A stretch of DNA of 64,000 bases from the NCBI GenBank assembly GCA_963965975.1, contig OZ014417.1, positions 2,957,821 to 3,021,820 on the forward strand, written 5' to 3'. Positions 50,739 through 61,784 of this stretch are shown piece by piece. The notes under the pieces are model-generated. The model worked only from the letters and a program-made list of their open reading frames with translations, ran no database searches and was not told the origin of the DNA. The position numbers were made by a program, and so were the translations under genes. Every line of letters begins with the position of its first letter. The stretch's first letter is position 1. The stretch is from Xestospongia bergquistia. Lineage: Eukaryota > Porifera > Demospongiae > Haplosclerida > Petrosiidae.

Positions 50739-53700
50739 AACTACTGTTAATGATGAAGATGTTAAAAACCTACCCTCACTTGCTGGTGGCTATCATGTGA
50801 CCAGCCTCAATGCCAAGAAAAGAGGGTTAACTTGTGATCCTTTGACGTCTGCTAAAAGGGCAAAATCCAACAATAGGTGAGAGGATTATTGATAAACTGT
50901 ATACAACTTACTTCTGTCTGACTTAGAATAATTCTTCCTGATGTTGAAATTGAACTATCACCTGCGCCATTGCTTAATTCTTTGGCCACGCCCTCAAGCA
51001 AGTTGATGTTCCTATGGAAACCACAAAAGATGCAAGTATTGAAGATAAAAGCAACGAACAAAAGAGACCAAGAGAGCCTACCCCTCCAGTCCAAGAAGAT
51101 GAGAAAGAGATAAAAGAAAAAAAAGTAGATTATTAAAATTTGAGATTACTTATCATTAAATTTTATTTAGAGAGAAGATACACTTAAATTGAAGAGCAAT
51201 CTGACTCAAGTGTTCCCCTCTCCTTCTCGAGAGTGTTCAATCACTCGAAAAAAGGTGCCAATACTTTGTGCATCCAGTTCTATACCACCTATGGTAAGTA
51301 ATATCACAGGCAAATCACTTTTAATATGGTATACATAAGCAGCTGTTGATTACTCCCTATTATTTTTTAGGTATCTTTTTCATCTCATGATTCAGTAACA
51401 GAAGAGGCTATTAAGAAAGATAGAGAAACAGCTAGCATAAGACTTAAGAAACTTCTCACATCTGATGATCCTGAAGACATCAGGAAAAGTAAAAGAGCCA
51501 ACAGAACTTTCAATGATTCTTTTTTTTCCTGTACAGGTGTGTCTCTGTCTACTACCTCCACTCCTGTTACATCTCAACAAGCCATACCCTCTATTTCAAC
51601 AACTGCTCTGGTGTCTGGATCAGGAGTGTCGTCAGGAGGTATGAAATTGAGTTCTGAAGGACTTAGTATTGGAACTGGTACACTTCCTTCAACTCAAAGA
51701 ACTTTCTTGACCTCCACAACTTCTATCTCCACTGTGCAATCCATGCCTAATTTAAATGTGAGTTTGCCATCCTTGACACCAATAACCACACCCACTGTTA
51801 CAATCTGTGCAGCCAAAGTATTCAACTGAGCAATTTCTTACCATCAATGACCACAAGTCAACCAGCTGCTCAAACTAATGTCACTTCCATCCTTACCAAT
51901 CCTATTCCTGCTTTTAGCGGGGCATCATCTACCACTGGTCTCATTCCTACTTCTGTTACTCAAAGTTTAAGCTTAAATCTTCAACCCAGTGCTCAACCTC
52001 AAGAATTAAATATTGGGAGTCAGTCTGCCATGTCTTGTTCAACTTTAAGTCTTGTGACACAATCTGGAGGTCTTGGCTCTGGAGTTAAATTAAGTAATGC
52101 ACTAAGTTTATCACAGTCTGGAACCCAATCTGGAGGAACCAGTCCTAGGGTTTTTAATGGATTGAAAATTCCAAATCTTACTAATCCTACTTCGATTCAA
52201 AGTCAGACGCAATCCACTTCACTATTCCAGTCAAACTTGATTGATAAACCTGTTGTGACAAGTACGTCATCTCTTGCATTAAACTCTGCTGATACACAAA
52301 GTGCTAACATTTTCAGACTCTCAAGTGCCTCTGGATCCTCTCAAGTTAACAGTATACCTACTGCACAATCAGTATTAAATGCTCAACCAACTATTAATTC
52401 ATCTGTTCTCAGTATTGCTAAGAGCAGTGGAAACTTCCTGTTTAGTTTAAGTAATAATACTGCCTTCAATTTCTCCACAAATCAACAAAATAATTCTAGC
52501 AATCCGTTAGGACTGAACCAGTCACTCTTTGGAAGTGCTTCTAGTGGAAGTCAGGTTACTCAGAGTGGACTGACATTGAACACAGGTACACAGAAACGGA
52601 CTCAAGTTGGAGTCTTGCAGTTTGGTCTTGGGTCTCATCAGCAGGCTCAATCATCTGGCTATCAGGTTGGAACTGGGTCTCAGCAACAGTCTCAATCCAT
52701 TGGCCTTCAGTTTGGGCTAGGGTCTCATCAGCAGGCTCAATCGTCTGGCTTTCAGGTTGGAACTGGGTCTCAGCAACAGTCTCAATCCAGTGGCTTTCAG
52801 TTTGGAATTGGGTCTCAGCGAAAAATTCTACAGCAGCCTCAGTCTGGTGGACTCCAGTTTGGGTCTGGGTCTCAGCAAAAACAGCCTCAATCCAGTGGCC
52901 TTCAGTTTGGAATTGGGTCTCAGCAAAAAATTCAACAGCAGCCTCAGTCTGGTGGACTCCAGTTTGGGTCTAGGTCTCAGCAAAAAAAGCCTCAATCCAA
53001 TGGTCTTCAGTTTGGTATTGGGTCTCAGCAGCAACCTCAGACCAGCAGTCTTAAATTTGGAATTGGATCTCAGTCTAGTGGGCTTTTGTTTGGAACTGGG
53101 TCTCAACAACAGTCTCAAATCCAAGCAGGCAGCAGTTTCAAACAAGGCAGTGGCCTGCAATTTGGAGCTGGATTTCAGCAACAACAGCCAGGAGGAGGCT
53201 TACAATTTGGAATGCCACAATCTAGTCAGTCAGGAGGCTTAAATTTTCCTTCAGTGTCTCAGCAACCATTGCAGTTTAATTTGTGTTCTCAGCAACAGCA
53301 GAAACAGGAAGGATTGCAATTTAGTACAGGAGTGGGAGGAGTACAACAAACTGGGTTTCAGTTTAATAGTAATTCCCAGCAACAAAAGACAGGAGGATTA
53401 TTTCAAAGCTTTCAACAGCAACAACCCGCTACTGGTCTACAGTTCAATACTTCACAGCCACAAAATGCTACACCAAGTAGTGGGCTACTATTTAATCAAC
53501 AATCATCTACCAAAAATACAGGGTTGTTTGGAGGAGGAGGGACTCAGACCAGCACCAATCCTGGAATTTTCAGTTCTGGACCCCAGACCTCAGCTCCTTC
53601 CAATGTCTTTAACCCTATGTCTAAGCCAAGTTTTAATTTCCAGCAAGGCAGTACAGGTTCTAATAATTCTGGAAATACATTGCTTTTCAATCAATCCAGT

Positions 53701-54078
53701 GATCAAACAGGTTTTAATATCCAGCCAAACCAATCGCAGATTGGCCAAACTAATTCTATATTTCCTAGTGGACCACAACAAACATCTGGCCTACCCAGCT
53801 TTGGAGGAAACCAGCTAGCCAAACAATCTCCATTTCAGTTTGGCACCACGGGTAATCAACCAGGTAATCTGACATCAGTTGGCAATAATATGCCTTTTTC
53901 AACAAACTTTAACTTTGTTAATAATAAGACACCTCAAAATGTCACTCCTCAGCCATCCAATCAAGGTGGTGGCTTTAATTTTACACAAGGAAATATGACG
54001 CCCAATACAATGAACTTTTCAGCTGGTCATTCTAGACCAATAGCAACAAGACGAAGAGGTGGTCTTAGAAAAAAATAG
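50739..54078 (+). CDS. FG-repeat nucleoporin, POM121/Nup153-like C-terminal region
   Basis: Nuclear pore component whose FG repeats line the channel (family knowledge). Exons: 50739-50877 (after an ACATGTAG acceptor; RTTVNDEDVKNLPSLAGGYH), 50927-51127, 51174-51294 and 51371-54078. The third exon encodes a basic helix-poor stretch; the last begins VSFSSHDSVTEEAIKKD. It continues with Ser/Thr-rich sequence, then dozens of FG, LQFG and FNF motifs, ending RRRGGLRKK, a basic tail like those I recall for POM121 and Nup153. Two single-base shifts interrupt the frame: near 51000 (SLATPSSK to VDVPMETT) and at 51828 (before LSNFLPSM). Each is explained by one missing base in a two-base run. The first exon starts at an acceptor, so upstream exons existed; they are replaced by duplicated RAB3GAP2 DNA. 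Which nucleoporin it is remains uncertain. Confidence 0.8.
52590..53110 (+). repeat. Tandem coding repeats in the FG domain
   Basis: About ten units of 54-69 bp encoding variants of SSGLQFGIGSQQKxQQ. Units are more alike in DNA than the rest of the FG region, showing recent in-frame expansion; alternate units pair up (QQAQSSG then QQQSQSSG; QQKIQQQPQSGG then QQKQPQSSG). Confidence 0.9.
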
Positions 54079-54187
54079 ATACTGTTATTTTATTTCTCTG
54101 TTGTCATGACAATATTGACATGTACTTTGTTTTGTCTTTATTACTTTATTCTTGTAAATAATAAAACATTCTCTTAAGTAATACAAG
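54079..54187. terminator. Shared 109-bp 3' region of the convergent nucleoporin and MRS2 genes
   Basis: A plus-strand AATAAAACA (about 54160) serves the nucleoporin, and minus-strand AATAAAG words (about 54135-54150) serve MRS2, all within the short gap between the two stop codons. The 3' UTRs probably overlap. Confidence 0.55.
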
Positions 54188-56000
54188 TCACAAAAATTTA
54201 ATATACAAAAAAACATTTATTCTGTCTTCAAATTCTTGAAAGTGAGCTTTTGGCAAAGTTCGATCAAGGTTCTTTCCCAAGAATGTCAGTAAACTCCTCC
54301 ACAATAGACCAGCTGAAGTGATCATTATGCCAGTTACTATCCAAAATCCATATGGAGTCTATTATATAATAATTATAAAAGACATTTTACACAGAAAGTC
54401 ATAATGTTTTGGGTTTTGTACCTCTTCTAAGGAAGAATCTAAATTCATTCCAAAGGCCATACCCAGTAGACCACAGATGGTAGCAGAGAATGTACCCATC
54501 TCTAATTGGAGCCCCAATCTTAACATGATGTTACGTTGACTGTCAAGATTAATGAGAATTATACTCTCCGAACTCTCGCTTGATCTATGAGCTCCTTGAG
54601 TTGTTGAACACGACTCAACATGTCCCCAGCCTAGAGATAGAAAGGATAAACAGATGAATACATGAATTACCAAATGGAGATGGTGAATAAATAGATGATA
54701 GTTTAATAGGGGTTACTCTCTCTTACCTGCATTAAAAACCTCCTAATATATTACCTATTTCCTCAGTATCATCTGTACTTCGCTCCTCTCTGCAGGATAT
54801 TTCCACACATGACAGATATATATGAGAAGGCTTACCCAGTAAGAACAGTATGTGTGAGATACATGGCAGCCATGTCTTCTTCATAATCTAACACATCAGT
54901 GAGTGTCTCTTCGATGTCTTTAACAAGAGAATAAAACTCTGACAAACTGTGAAAAGAAAAAAAGAAAGAGAAAGCGTTCTTCTTTACTGTTCAATGTTCT
55001 TGTTCATCTGACCTTTTACTGTGGTGTAATAAAATATGAAGTTGACCTCTGTCAACAGTATATACTCGAGGATCTAAGAGACTATTGAGGACTTCAATAA
55101 TGGACGGATGGAGCTTGTTTAAATGATCATACATCACTAAAAACTAGAGAATAAAACTAATGTAATCCATCCATCTATCTGTTCATTTAACCATCCATCT
55201 ATCTTTTCATTCAACCATCCATCTATCTGTTCATTCAACTATCCATCCATCTCCTTAGAGTTATGTACACAGATTAAATGTAATATGCAAACCATTTTCA
55301 TAAACAAAGCCTCCATAACTCGTAGCTCAAATGGTAAGACCTCTGATGTATTCTGCAGCATTTCCTAAAATACCAACATTAAAATCATCATACTCAAGTC
55401 CTTCACTTACTTGTAGCTCTGCTAGAAAGTCCACAATGGCTGCATGATCGCTGTCCAGTAACACAACACAATCATGATTCACTATAGCTTTGATATGCTA
55501 CATATAAAGAGACAAGTTCCTGATACAAGTTCAGATACTGGGAACATATATATGTAAATAATATAGTACCATAAACTCATATGACTGGGTATCTATCTAT
55601 CCATACTATCTGTCATGCATTTATCCATATGACTTAGCATCCATCCATACTATTAGTTTATCTGTCCATTTACTTGTAATCGCAATATGATGCTAGACTG
55701 GCATACATACAAAGAGGACAATGCAGAGAACCTAATGTCACGAGGTTGGAGTTTGTAATCGTTTAATATGTCTGTCTTCTTGAGTACTAACATAGAGCGA
55801 CAACATGTAAAAAGTAATATAACATATACCTTCTGTTTTGTAATTGCCGTGAATGTCAAATTTTGTCTGTAAAAGTTTTTATTAATATTCATTGTGTTGC
55901 TGTAGTAACATTCACTTATATAACACTAACCGTGTGTATTAATAATGGACCAATTCCCTCAGACAATGATGACATCATCTTATATGATGTCACAGCCTCT
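54188..56000 (-). CDS. MRS2: MRS2-type mitochondrial magnesium channel (CorA family)
   Basis: Inner-membrane Mg2+ channel of mitochondria (family knowledge). The last two exons carry INLDSQRNIMLRLGLQLEMG, then GLLGMAFGMNLDSSLEE with the signature G-M-N motif, then FWIVTGIMITSAGLLWRSLL, the second membrane segment. Exons in order, approximate: 56000-55932, 55879-55835, 55786-55671, 55500-55413, 55366-55293, 55148-55022, 54953-54836, 54800-54722, 54632-54421 and 54357-54188. Upstream matches are KFDIHGNY, LQPRDIRF, LPFELRVMEALF and LDYEEDMAAMYLT. Two homopolymer-type shifts occur: one near 54735 (T5 where six fit) and one near 54585 (before SESIILINLD). The first exon found begins at an acceptor (AATAG), so a 5' exon with the targeting signal is missing or replaced by the exon 1 copy of RAB3GAP2 at 56056-56133. 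Confidence 0.88.
55160..55250. repeat. Short minisatellite in an MRS2 intron
   Basis: Three imperfect units of about 28 bp built on CCATCCATCTATCTGTTCATT. Confidence 0.85.
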
Positions 56001-56055
56001 CTATTGGTAATAATAACACAAATTACAATGTATTGTCAATTATTTTAAGAAGCAC

Positions 56056-56300
56056 CTCAACACTTTCTTGTGGTCCAATAATTAAAGACGAAGACACTAG
56101 TCCCAATGGAATAGTGCCTAATTCAACGTCCATTTTGAGAAAGGTGAACTCCTACTAATTAGTGTTAATTAGACAAAATTCGCAATTCTATTAATTGAAT
56201 TATCATGGATCCTGTTTTAATCCAATATGTTATATCAAAATAATATATTACATACCTAAAGAGAAAATAGACTATAATTTATGCAATGTAAAATAATACA
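56056..56300 (-). pseudogene. RAB3GAP2 exon 1 copy with promoter region (block D6), next to MRS2
   Basis: Exon 1 copy 56133-56056 reads MDVELGTIPLGLVSSSLIIG in one open frame of 26 codons (three codons fewer than the original), and still ends in GAG followed by a GT donor. The DNA to 56300 matches 36650-36850, so the promoter part came along. The first MRS2 exon acceptor lies 55 bp downstream, a normal intron length here. Confidence 0.8.
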
Positions 56301-57660
56301 ATGAGATTCAAAGTGTAAAGATAAAAAGTAGATGATAAGACATTAATATTATTAAAAGATAAACTGCACTCCTTGCAATTTTGTAATAAGATTAAGTGAA
56401 TGTAGACATCACTCTATGGTAGTTTACAGCTTTCTCAATTATTTTCTATTGCTTTAATATTATACTTTTAAAATACTATTAAATAAAATTGTAGAATTGA
56501 TTAATAGTATAATGTATGTAATTGAATAAAGTAAAAAGATACCTTTTTCATATAGTAGGCAGGCTTTAAAAAGCAAATTTAGTATAAATACACAATAATA
56601 ATTATTAAAATATGAGTAAGCAGGTAAAAGAGAATATCTTTGCAGCCATGACAGAAATGTATGAACATACAGTGATCAAAACACTATTGCAGACACCAAG
56701 TAACAAAATATGAAATAGTATAAGAAATGAACATTCAGATAACTGGCTTATATAATGCAGAAAATTGATTGTCATTTTTAACACTGTTAAAGAGATAGGT
56801 TTTTAAATCTATTTTATATTGTTGGCAAAACTATTCTCTAATAAACTATGCTAGAGTAGCTACTGTATGAAGGGAATGTTATGATGAGTACAAACCAATC
56901 TAAAGTCTCTTATAAATAGAATTTTTATAATTTAAGATAGGATAGGGTATTAAGACAGACCTGGTAACATTGTTATAACTATAATTTAATACTTATGCTT
57001 TTTTAAAGACTTGCTATCGTTCGAGTGTAGACAATGTCTATTAAAACATGAAAGATTTATATAAGGCTTCTTTGTTTTGGCCTAATGTCTTGATAACTAA
57101 AGCTCTTATGTGACCATATTGATAGACTCTTCTCATGTATTAGCAAAAGAGGAGGATTTAGCTGGATATACTAAAGATATTTGCATTACATAAGACACAT
57201 ATAATCTTATATAGACAATATAATGCTATACACAGCTTTTATTTCATACCAGTACCATATACTTATATCAATATTAATAAGGGAGTGGACAGATAGGATA
57301 GTTTGGTTTGTTCTTCTATAAACACAGGAGGGAAAACTAGGATAGGTCAAGCCAAGTACGCTCCATTATAGATACAGTTCAATATCATGTATGGATATGT
57401 TAAATAAAGTAGTATGTAATTCATACATGTAGCTATCAATTAAAATCTTTTATAGTAAGACTTAATATACTAGTAACATAAATTAGTGACTTTGTTTAGA
57501 GATGTTTACTTATTAATCAATGAACTAAAAATAAAAAAAAAATAAAAAAAGTTTATGCCATGGGCAACTATGTTCATTGTTATGTTTAATGAAAATCATA
57601 ACATACAAAAATCATTCTAAAGTATTTACAACAGAAACATGAAAAGGTAAAATTAAGTCA
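56301..57660. repeat. Family-gene 3' flank, second copy
   Basis: Collinear with 61785-63220 and partly with 39770-41200 (AGAATTGATTAATAGTATAA, ACATTCAGATAACTGGCTTA, GGGAGTGGACAGATAGGAT). No gene seen. Confidence 0.8.
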
Positions 57661-57662
57661 TA

Positions 57663-59474
57663 CTAGCCCGCCATCGTACCCAAACATAACGCTAATGGTA
57701 TTATTATAACACCGAAAGAAACTAATATTGCTATAATAGCACCTAATATAGCAATGATGACAGCCAGGATCACTGCACTTGCAACTAATATAGCAATCAA
57801 GATCGAAGCAATACCAACTAATACAACAACCAAGGTCACTGGCCAAAATAAAGCCACTAGAAAAACATACCAGTTCACTATCAATCCAAATACTAACACA
57901 GAAATGTAGTAAAGAATCCAAGCTCTGCCAGATCCAATAATAACACAGCAAGCAAAAAAACCAATTAACATAGCAATATACAGAGAGCAAAGAATAATAT
58001 GAGCAAGTCTCTTAAAAGGATAACTAAACTTGTAGCAAAAATTAAGATTCCTAATAACACAATAGTCTATAAGTTTGTGATTGTTTTTGTTAAGATGTTT
58101 TGATAGCTTTTCTAGTGTTTCTACATATTCTTTCCCTAACTTCTTTAACAGTACTGCTTTCTTCATAGAAGATTTTAGGCTTTCAAAGATATCTAAAACA
58201 ACTTCAATTGGAAATTGCTGTGTCCAATAATGACACACAACAAAAAACATTATTATTCCAAGTATTGGTGTTACATAGCCACACACTATAACATACCACA
58301 TTTGACCACTAGGACTGTAGTTAATATTGACAGTTGGGGGAGTATTGTAGTTTCCAGATGAAGCATTACTAACGTTCATTAGAAGAAGAGCAGTGTGGTT
58401 CACAGATGAAGCATTACTAATATTCACTAGTGCTGACGCCTCTATGTATCTTTCACTGTATTCATTGTAGTATGCACCTCCAATAGCAACAATCATACAC
58501 ATCTGTAGTGCCATAAGCCCATAGCTATAGAGAGCAAACATTACTTGAAATATTGCTCCTTTAAATATGTTCTCTTTGCCACGAATTTTTGCTACTGAAT
58601 AAACTGTCCCTGTCAAGATAAAAACTCGAGGTATGTATACCAAACAAAGCGTAGAAAAAAAACTAAATATAAATCCAAACCATGTAGTGCCCTTTATCAT
58701 ATGAGGATCATTATTGTTAATAACCAGCTCAGTGCAAAGTTCAAAAACAGAAAGAGTAAGGCTTAGATAAAACAGTGTCTCTGCAAACAACACACGAAAA
58801 ATATCAATTAAGGTAGTAACCGACTTTGGGCAACACATGGTAACTTCTTCAGCAGTGAGATTGTCACTTTGGTGTCCATCATTGATTTCAATTTCTACAC
58901 TGCCAACGTTAACATGATTTGGATCATTCCTTTTGCAACATAAGCACCTTAAACAACAAGAACGATCATTATTTACATTATTTTGTCTCCATTTCTTCCA
59001 CTCCTTACAAGTCTTAAAACGATGATGGTAAGCATGAAAAAACGTATCAAACAATGAGAAAAGCAAACCAGTTCCGCTAAAGATGGTTGCTAAAAGCTTA
59101 AACCAATAGTCATAACTATCATTTCCAGTGACCTTATTTTTAATAAGTAGTGCAAAACTTTTTTGGAACAAAATCAAAAAGGATATAAATAATCCCCAGA
59201 CACAAACTTCTTTAACAGTTGACCCAATAGGAGTTTCAGTGTAAATGTTTCTGAGACTTTTATATATACCTTTCACGCCAAGACTCTGTATTTTCCTGAC
59301 ATGTTTTTTAATAAACATTTGACTATCTTCACATAAATCACAGCAGTCACATTCGAATAACAATTTATCACACGAACATGTAGAAAAGCAACAGCAAAAG
59401 CATTTTTCAAGATTTGACAATGCTGTAATATCTTCTTGAATTTTTTTAGCCGGTGTAACTGTGAGTTTACTCAT
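57663..59474 (-). CDS. Multi-pass membrane family protein, copy F (intact, 603 aa)
   Basis: Intact member, closest to E and G. It shares the cysteine cluster (EKCFCCCFSTCSCDKL), HHRFKTCKEWKKWR, CCLRCLCC and all membrane segments. The second cysteine group is reduced to MCCPKS because the linker has been partly deleted. The outer loop carries an internal duplication, with VNISNASSVNHTALL followed by MNVSNASSGNYNTPP, which doubles its N-glycosylation sequons. The ATG used by E is lost (ATG to ACA at the homologous site near 59620). The frame now starts MSKLTVTPAKK after about 100 bp of non-homologous sequence, possibly through a spliced 5' exon. The C-terminal tail is a long Ile/Val/Ala-rich hydrophobic stretch longer than in E. 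Confidence 0.9.
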   Translation of the reverse strand: MSKLTVTPAKKIQEDITALSNLEKCFCCCFSTCSCDKLLFECDCCDLCEDSQMFIKKHVRKIQSLGVKGIYKSLRNIYTETPIGSTVKEVCVWGLFISFLILFQKSFALLIKNKVTGNDSYDYWFKLLATIFSGTGLLFSLFDTFFHAYHHRFKTCKEWKKWRQNNVNNDRSCCLRCLCCKRNDPNHVNVGSVEIEINDGHQSDNLTAEEVTMCCPKSVTTLIDIFRVLFAETLFYLSLTLSVFELCTELVINNNDPHMIKGTTWFGFIFSFFSTLCLVYIPRVFILTGTVYSVAKIRGKENIFKGAIFQVMFALYSYGLMALQMCMIVAIGGAYYNEYSERYIEASALVNISNASSVNHTALLLMNVSNASSGNYNTPPTVNINYSPSGQMWYVIVCGYVTPILGIIMFFVVCHYWTQQFPIEVVLDIFESLKSSMKKAVLLKKLGKEYVETLEKLSKHLNKNNHKLIDYCVIRNLNFCYKFSYPFKRLAHIILCSLYIAMLIGFFACCVIIGSGRAWILYYISVLVFGLIVNWYVFLVALFWPVTLVVVLVGIASILIAILVASAVILAVIIAILGAIIAILVSFGVIIIPLALCLGTMAG

Positions 59475-59559
59475 TATATATTTAGGATTTTTTTGTCTTT
59501 AGAACTTCACTATTGCTTGTTTTCTTCAAAGACTTCTTGAATTCACTATTTTTGTAAAA

Positions 59560-59640
59560 CAACATATACTTCATCAAAGTTAAAATACTTAGAATGTTCT
59601 TCTTTTCTGATACGAATAGCTGTCAATACAAGTAGATCCT
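59560..59640 (-). pseudogene. Orphaned first-exon homologue of E upstream of F
   Basis: The minus strand encodes IRKEEHSKYFNFDE, matching the N-terminus of E (ISIRKEEQSKHYHTF), then meets GTATATG, a possible donor. It lacks the ATG. It could be a non-coding 5' exon of F. Confidence 0.6.
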
Positions 59641-59841
59641 CTTCTACTTCTTATGAAACAAATTCAACTTAATATGTCTTTAAGATGGGCTGCTTCGTTG
59701 AACTATCTACAACATCCTTCAAACACCTTATTTATTCAAATTATCCACATAACTTTAATAAAACTAGTGGGTTGTAGTGATAATAAACCACAAGCAATGT
59801 GTAGGCTACCAAAATGTACTTGATTTAAGATATCTTACTCT

Positions 59842-60530
59842 CTTATATATATATAATAGGAAATAATACTACATCATTTGAACTATACCATGTTTTAAGT
59901 ACTTACGAATACTTAAGATCTGTAAAATTGTAAGACTATAGATATTACTAATATGTATGGTAAGACATATCATAGGAATAATTTATAGGTTTTGGTTGAT
60001 TAATGATAACATACAATTCTGAACTCAAACTACTTGTATGAAATTATAGTGAATAGTACTAGAAACATTATGGTAGCAAACTGTCAATAATAATTGCAAA
60101 TCTCGTACATGCCCAGTGATACACATCTGAAGATTAACAGGCTTGAAGCTATAAGGATGTTGAGTATGATGACCCACTACATCTGTTGAATCAATAAACA
60201 TGTATAAAAGTAATCAATAAAGGTAAAAGAATAATTAGATCTTTTATTCAGAAAGGAAGTATCTTGTAGGGGAGTAAATTGACACCAAATGAACAAATTA
60301 TAATTAATACATTTTGATCTTCTAGAATTGTTGTGTAAACTGTTTAATTTCTAGGAATTTCTGCACAAGGAAACATTTTGACAGCTGTTGTAATAATTTA
60401 TATTCCAGGAAATGTATGAGTCTTACTAAGACTTCAGTAGTAATAATTCCAAGAAAAGGTTTTGGTAAAATTAATTTCTTGCAACTAAACATGACAGCCC
60501 AGTGGGACAGTCTGAACCTTGGACCACTGC
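59842..60530. other. Upstream region of F
   Basis: Contains a TATA-like run (59842-59858) and sequence shared with the upstream region of E (AAACTAC..GTATGAAATTATA, AGCACTAGAAACATTATGGTA-like words). No gene recognised. Confidence 0.45.
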
Positions 60531-60534
60531 TTTA

Positions 60535-60725
60535 ATATTTAATGTTTAGGCTGTAGTATTAACAAATGCTGATCTTGGAATGTTCTACTGGGTTTCCACA
60601 TTCAACATTTAATTTTAGGGTTTAGGTTGTAGGGATCACTATTACAATATACTGATCTCATACTGTGTCACTGGGCCTATGTATTTCACATTCAATATTT
60701 AGGTTTTAAGGTGTAGGGATCAGTA
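60535..60725. repeat. Tandem repeat, two to three units of about 85 bp
   Basis: Repeated pattern CACTGGG...CACATTCAA(C/T)ATTTA...TTTAGG(T)TGTAGGGATCA(C/G)TATTA. Related single words (GACAGTCTGAACC, CCCAGTGGGACAG) occur inverted at 29275-29330. Confidence 0.65.
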
Positions 60726-61059
60726 TTATGTTCATATCAAATTGCACTGATAGACTTTCCTACTAAACATAATATCCTGTAAAAGATGAACAATGTTCCT
60801 GATAGACTTGAGGAGGCAGCAAACTGTTTCTTGACATTGGAAAGTCAGGAAAAAGCTGCTACAAATGAAATTTCCCTTATCAGTAAATTGAGAAACAAAT
60901 AATATGTGACTACAAATTATTGAATGTATTTGAAAAGATAAATTAAAAGTACAAGGTGAACAACAACAACAACAGCATAATGCGGAACAAGTCATCATAT
61001 TAATAATACATTGTACTATTCTATTATTGCATACACTAATAATTGTGTGAATTATTCAT

Positions 61060-61775
61060 TTTACTAAGATGATGGATCAAGTTGAAGAGATATAGGTGTG
61101 TTGGCTTTAATGTCAACAGGATATAGTTCATCAACAATACGAGGAACTCACAATTAAACAAAAGGCAACTGTTGCTAATCATACATACTTCAAGTATTCC
61201 TCTTCTAGGTTGATAGATACACAGACATTGCGCCTACTCTGTTACTCTAAAGGATCAGACACGACTAACCAACCACACTGAGCTTCAGCATAACCTACAA
61301 TTATAATAGAAAATAAAGAGCAGTAATTAGTACCTCATAAATGCAATAATGTAAATATTATTACATACACTTAACATAATAGTCAACTTTTCTATACCTT
61401 TTGTGCATCTTTTCATAATCTTAACTTGACTAACAGCATTTAGTAATAATACTCATGCAAAACTATATATTAAGACAACTAAATTACCAACTGGAGATGT
61501 TAATACTGTTTACTTGTTGCCTAATATCAGGTATATTAGAGTGCTGTAAGATATGAGAGAGAGAAAAAGAAAGAGAAAGAGAGACAGGGAGAGAGAATGT
61601 GTTATACAATCATTAAAATCAAATCCCTATTGGATAAAGATGACAGGATTTATCAAATGTAACAAGTTGAGACATAACAGAGTCGCTGAGCAGAGTTGTT
61701 TACCAGTCTTGACAAGGAGGACATAATGGAGAAAATTAAAGCAAGGAAGAGTGATTATAAAATAGTTTTGCTGAT
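61060..61775 (-). pseudogene. Heavily decayed RAB3GAP2 duplicate (block D3: exons 18, 12, 11, 6)
   Basis: Fragments in order: an exon 18 end (61065-61140, GATCAAGTTGAAGAGAT), exon 12 (about 61185-61290, CACAGACATTGCGC), exon 11 (about 61395-61545, many substitutions), a GA-rich stretch (61555-61600) and exon 6 with its flank (61610-61760). It has the same exon skips as D2 but is much more diverged, so it is older or unconstrained for longer. Confidence 0.8.
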
Positions 61776-61784
61776 ACATCAAAG

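Noticed and set aside
52757-53242. 161-aa plus-strand and 118-aa minus-strand frames in the nucleoporin
   Set aside because: Alternate-frame products of the FG coding repeats.
55160-55250. CRISPR-like short repeats
   Set aside because: Contiguous imperfect minisatellite without spacers, in an intron of an animal gene.
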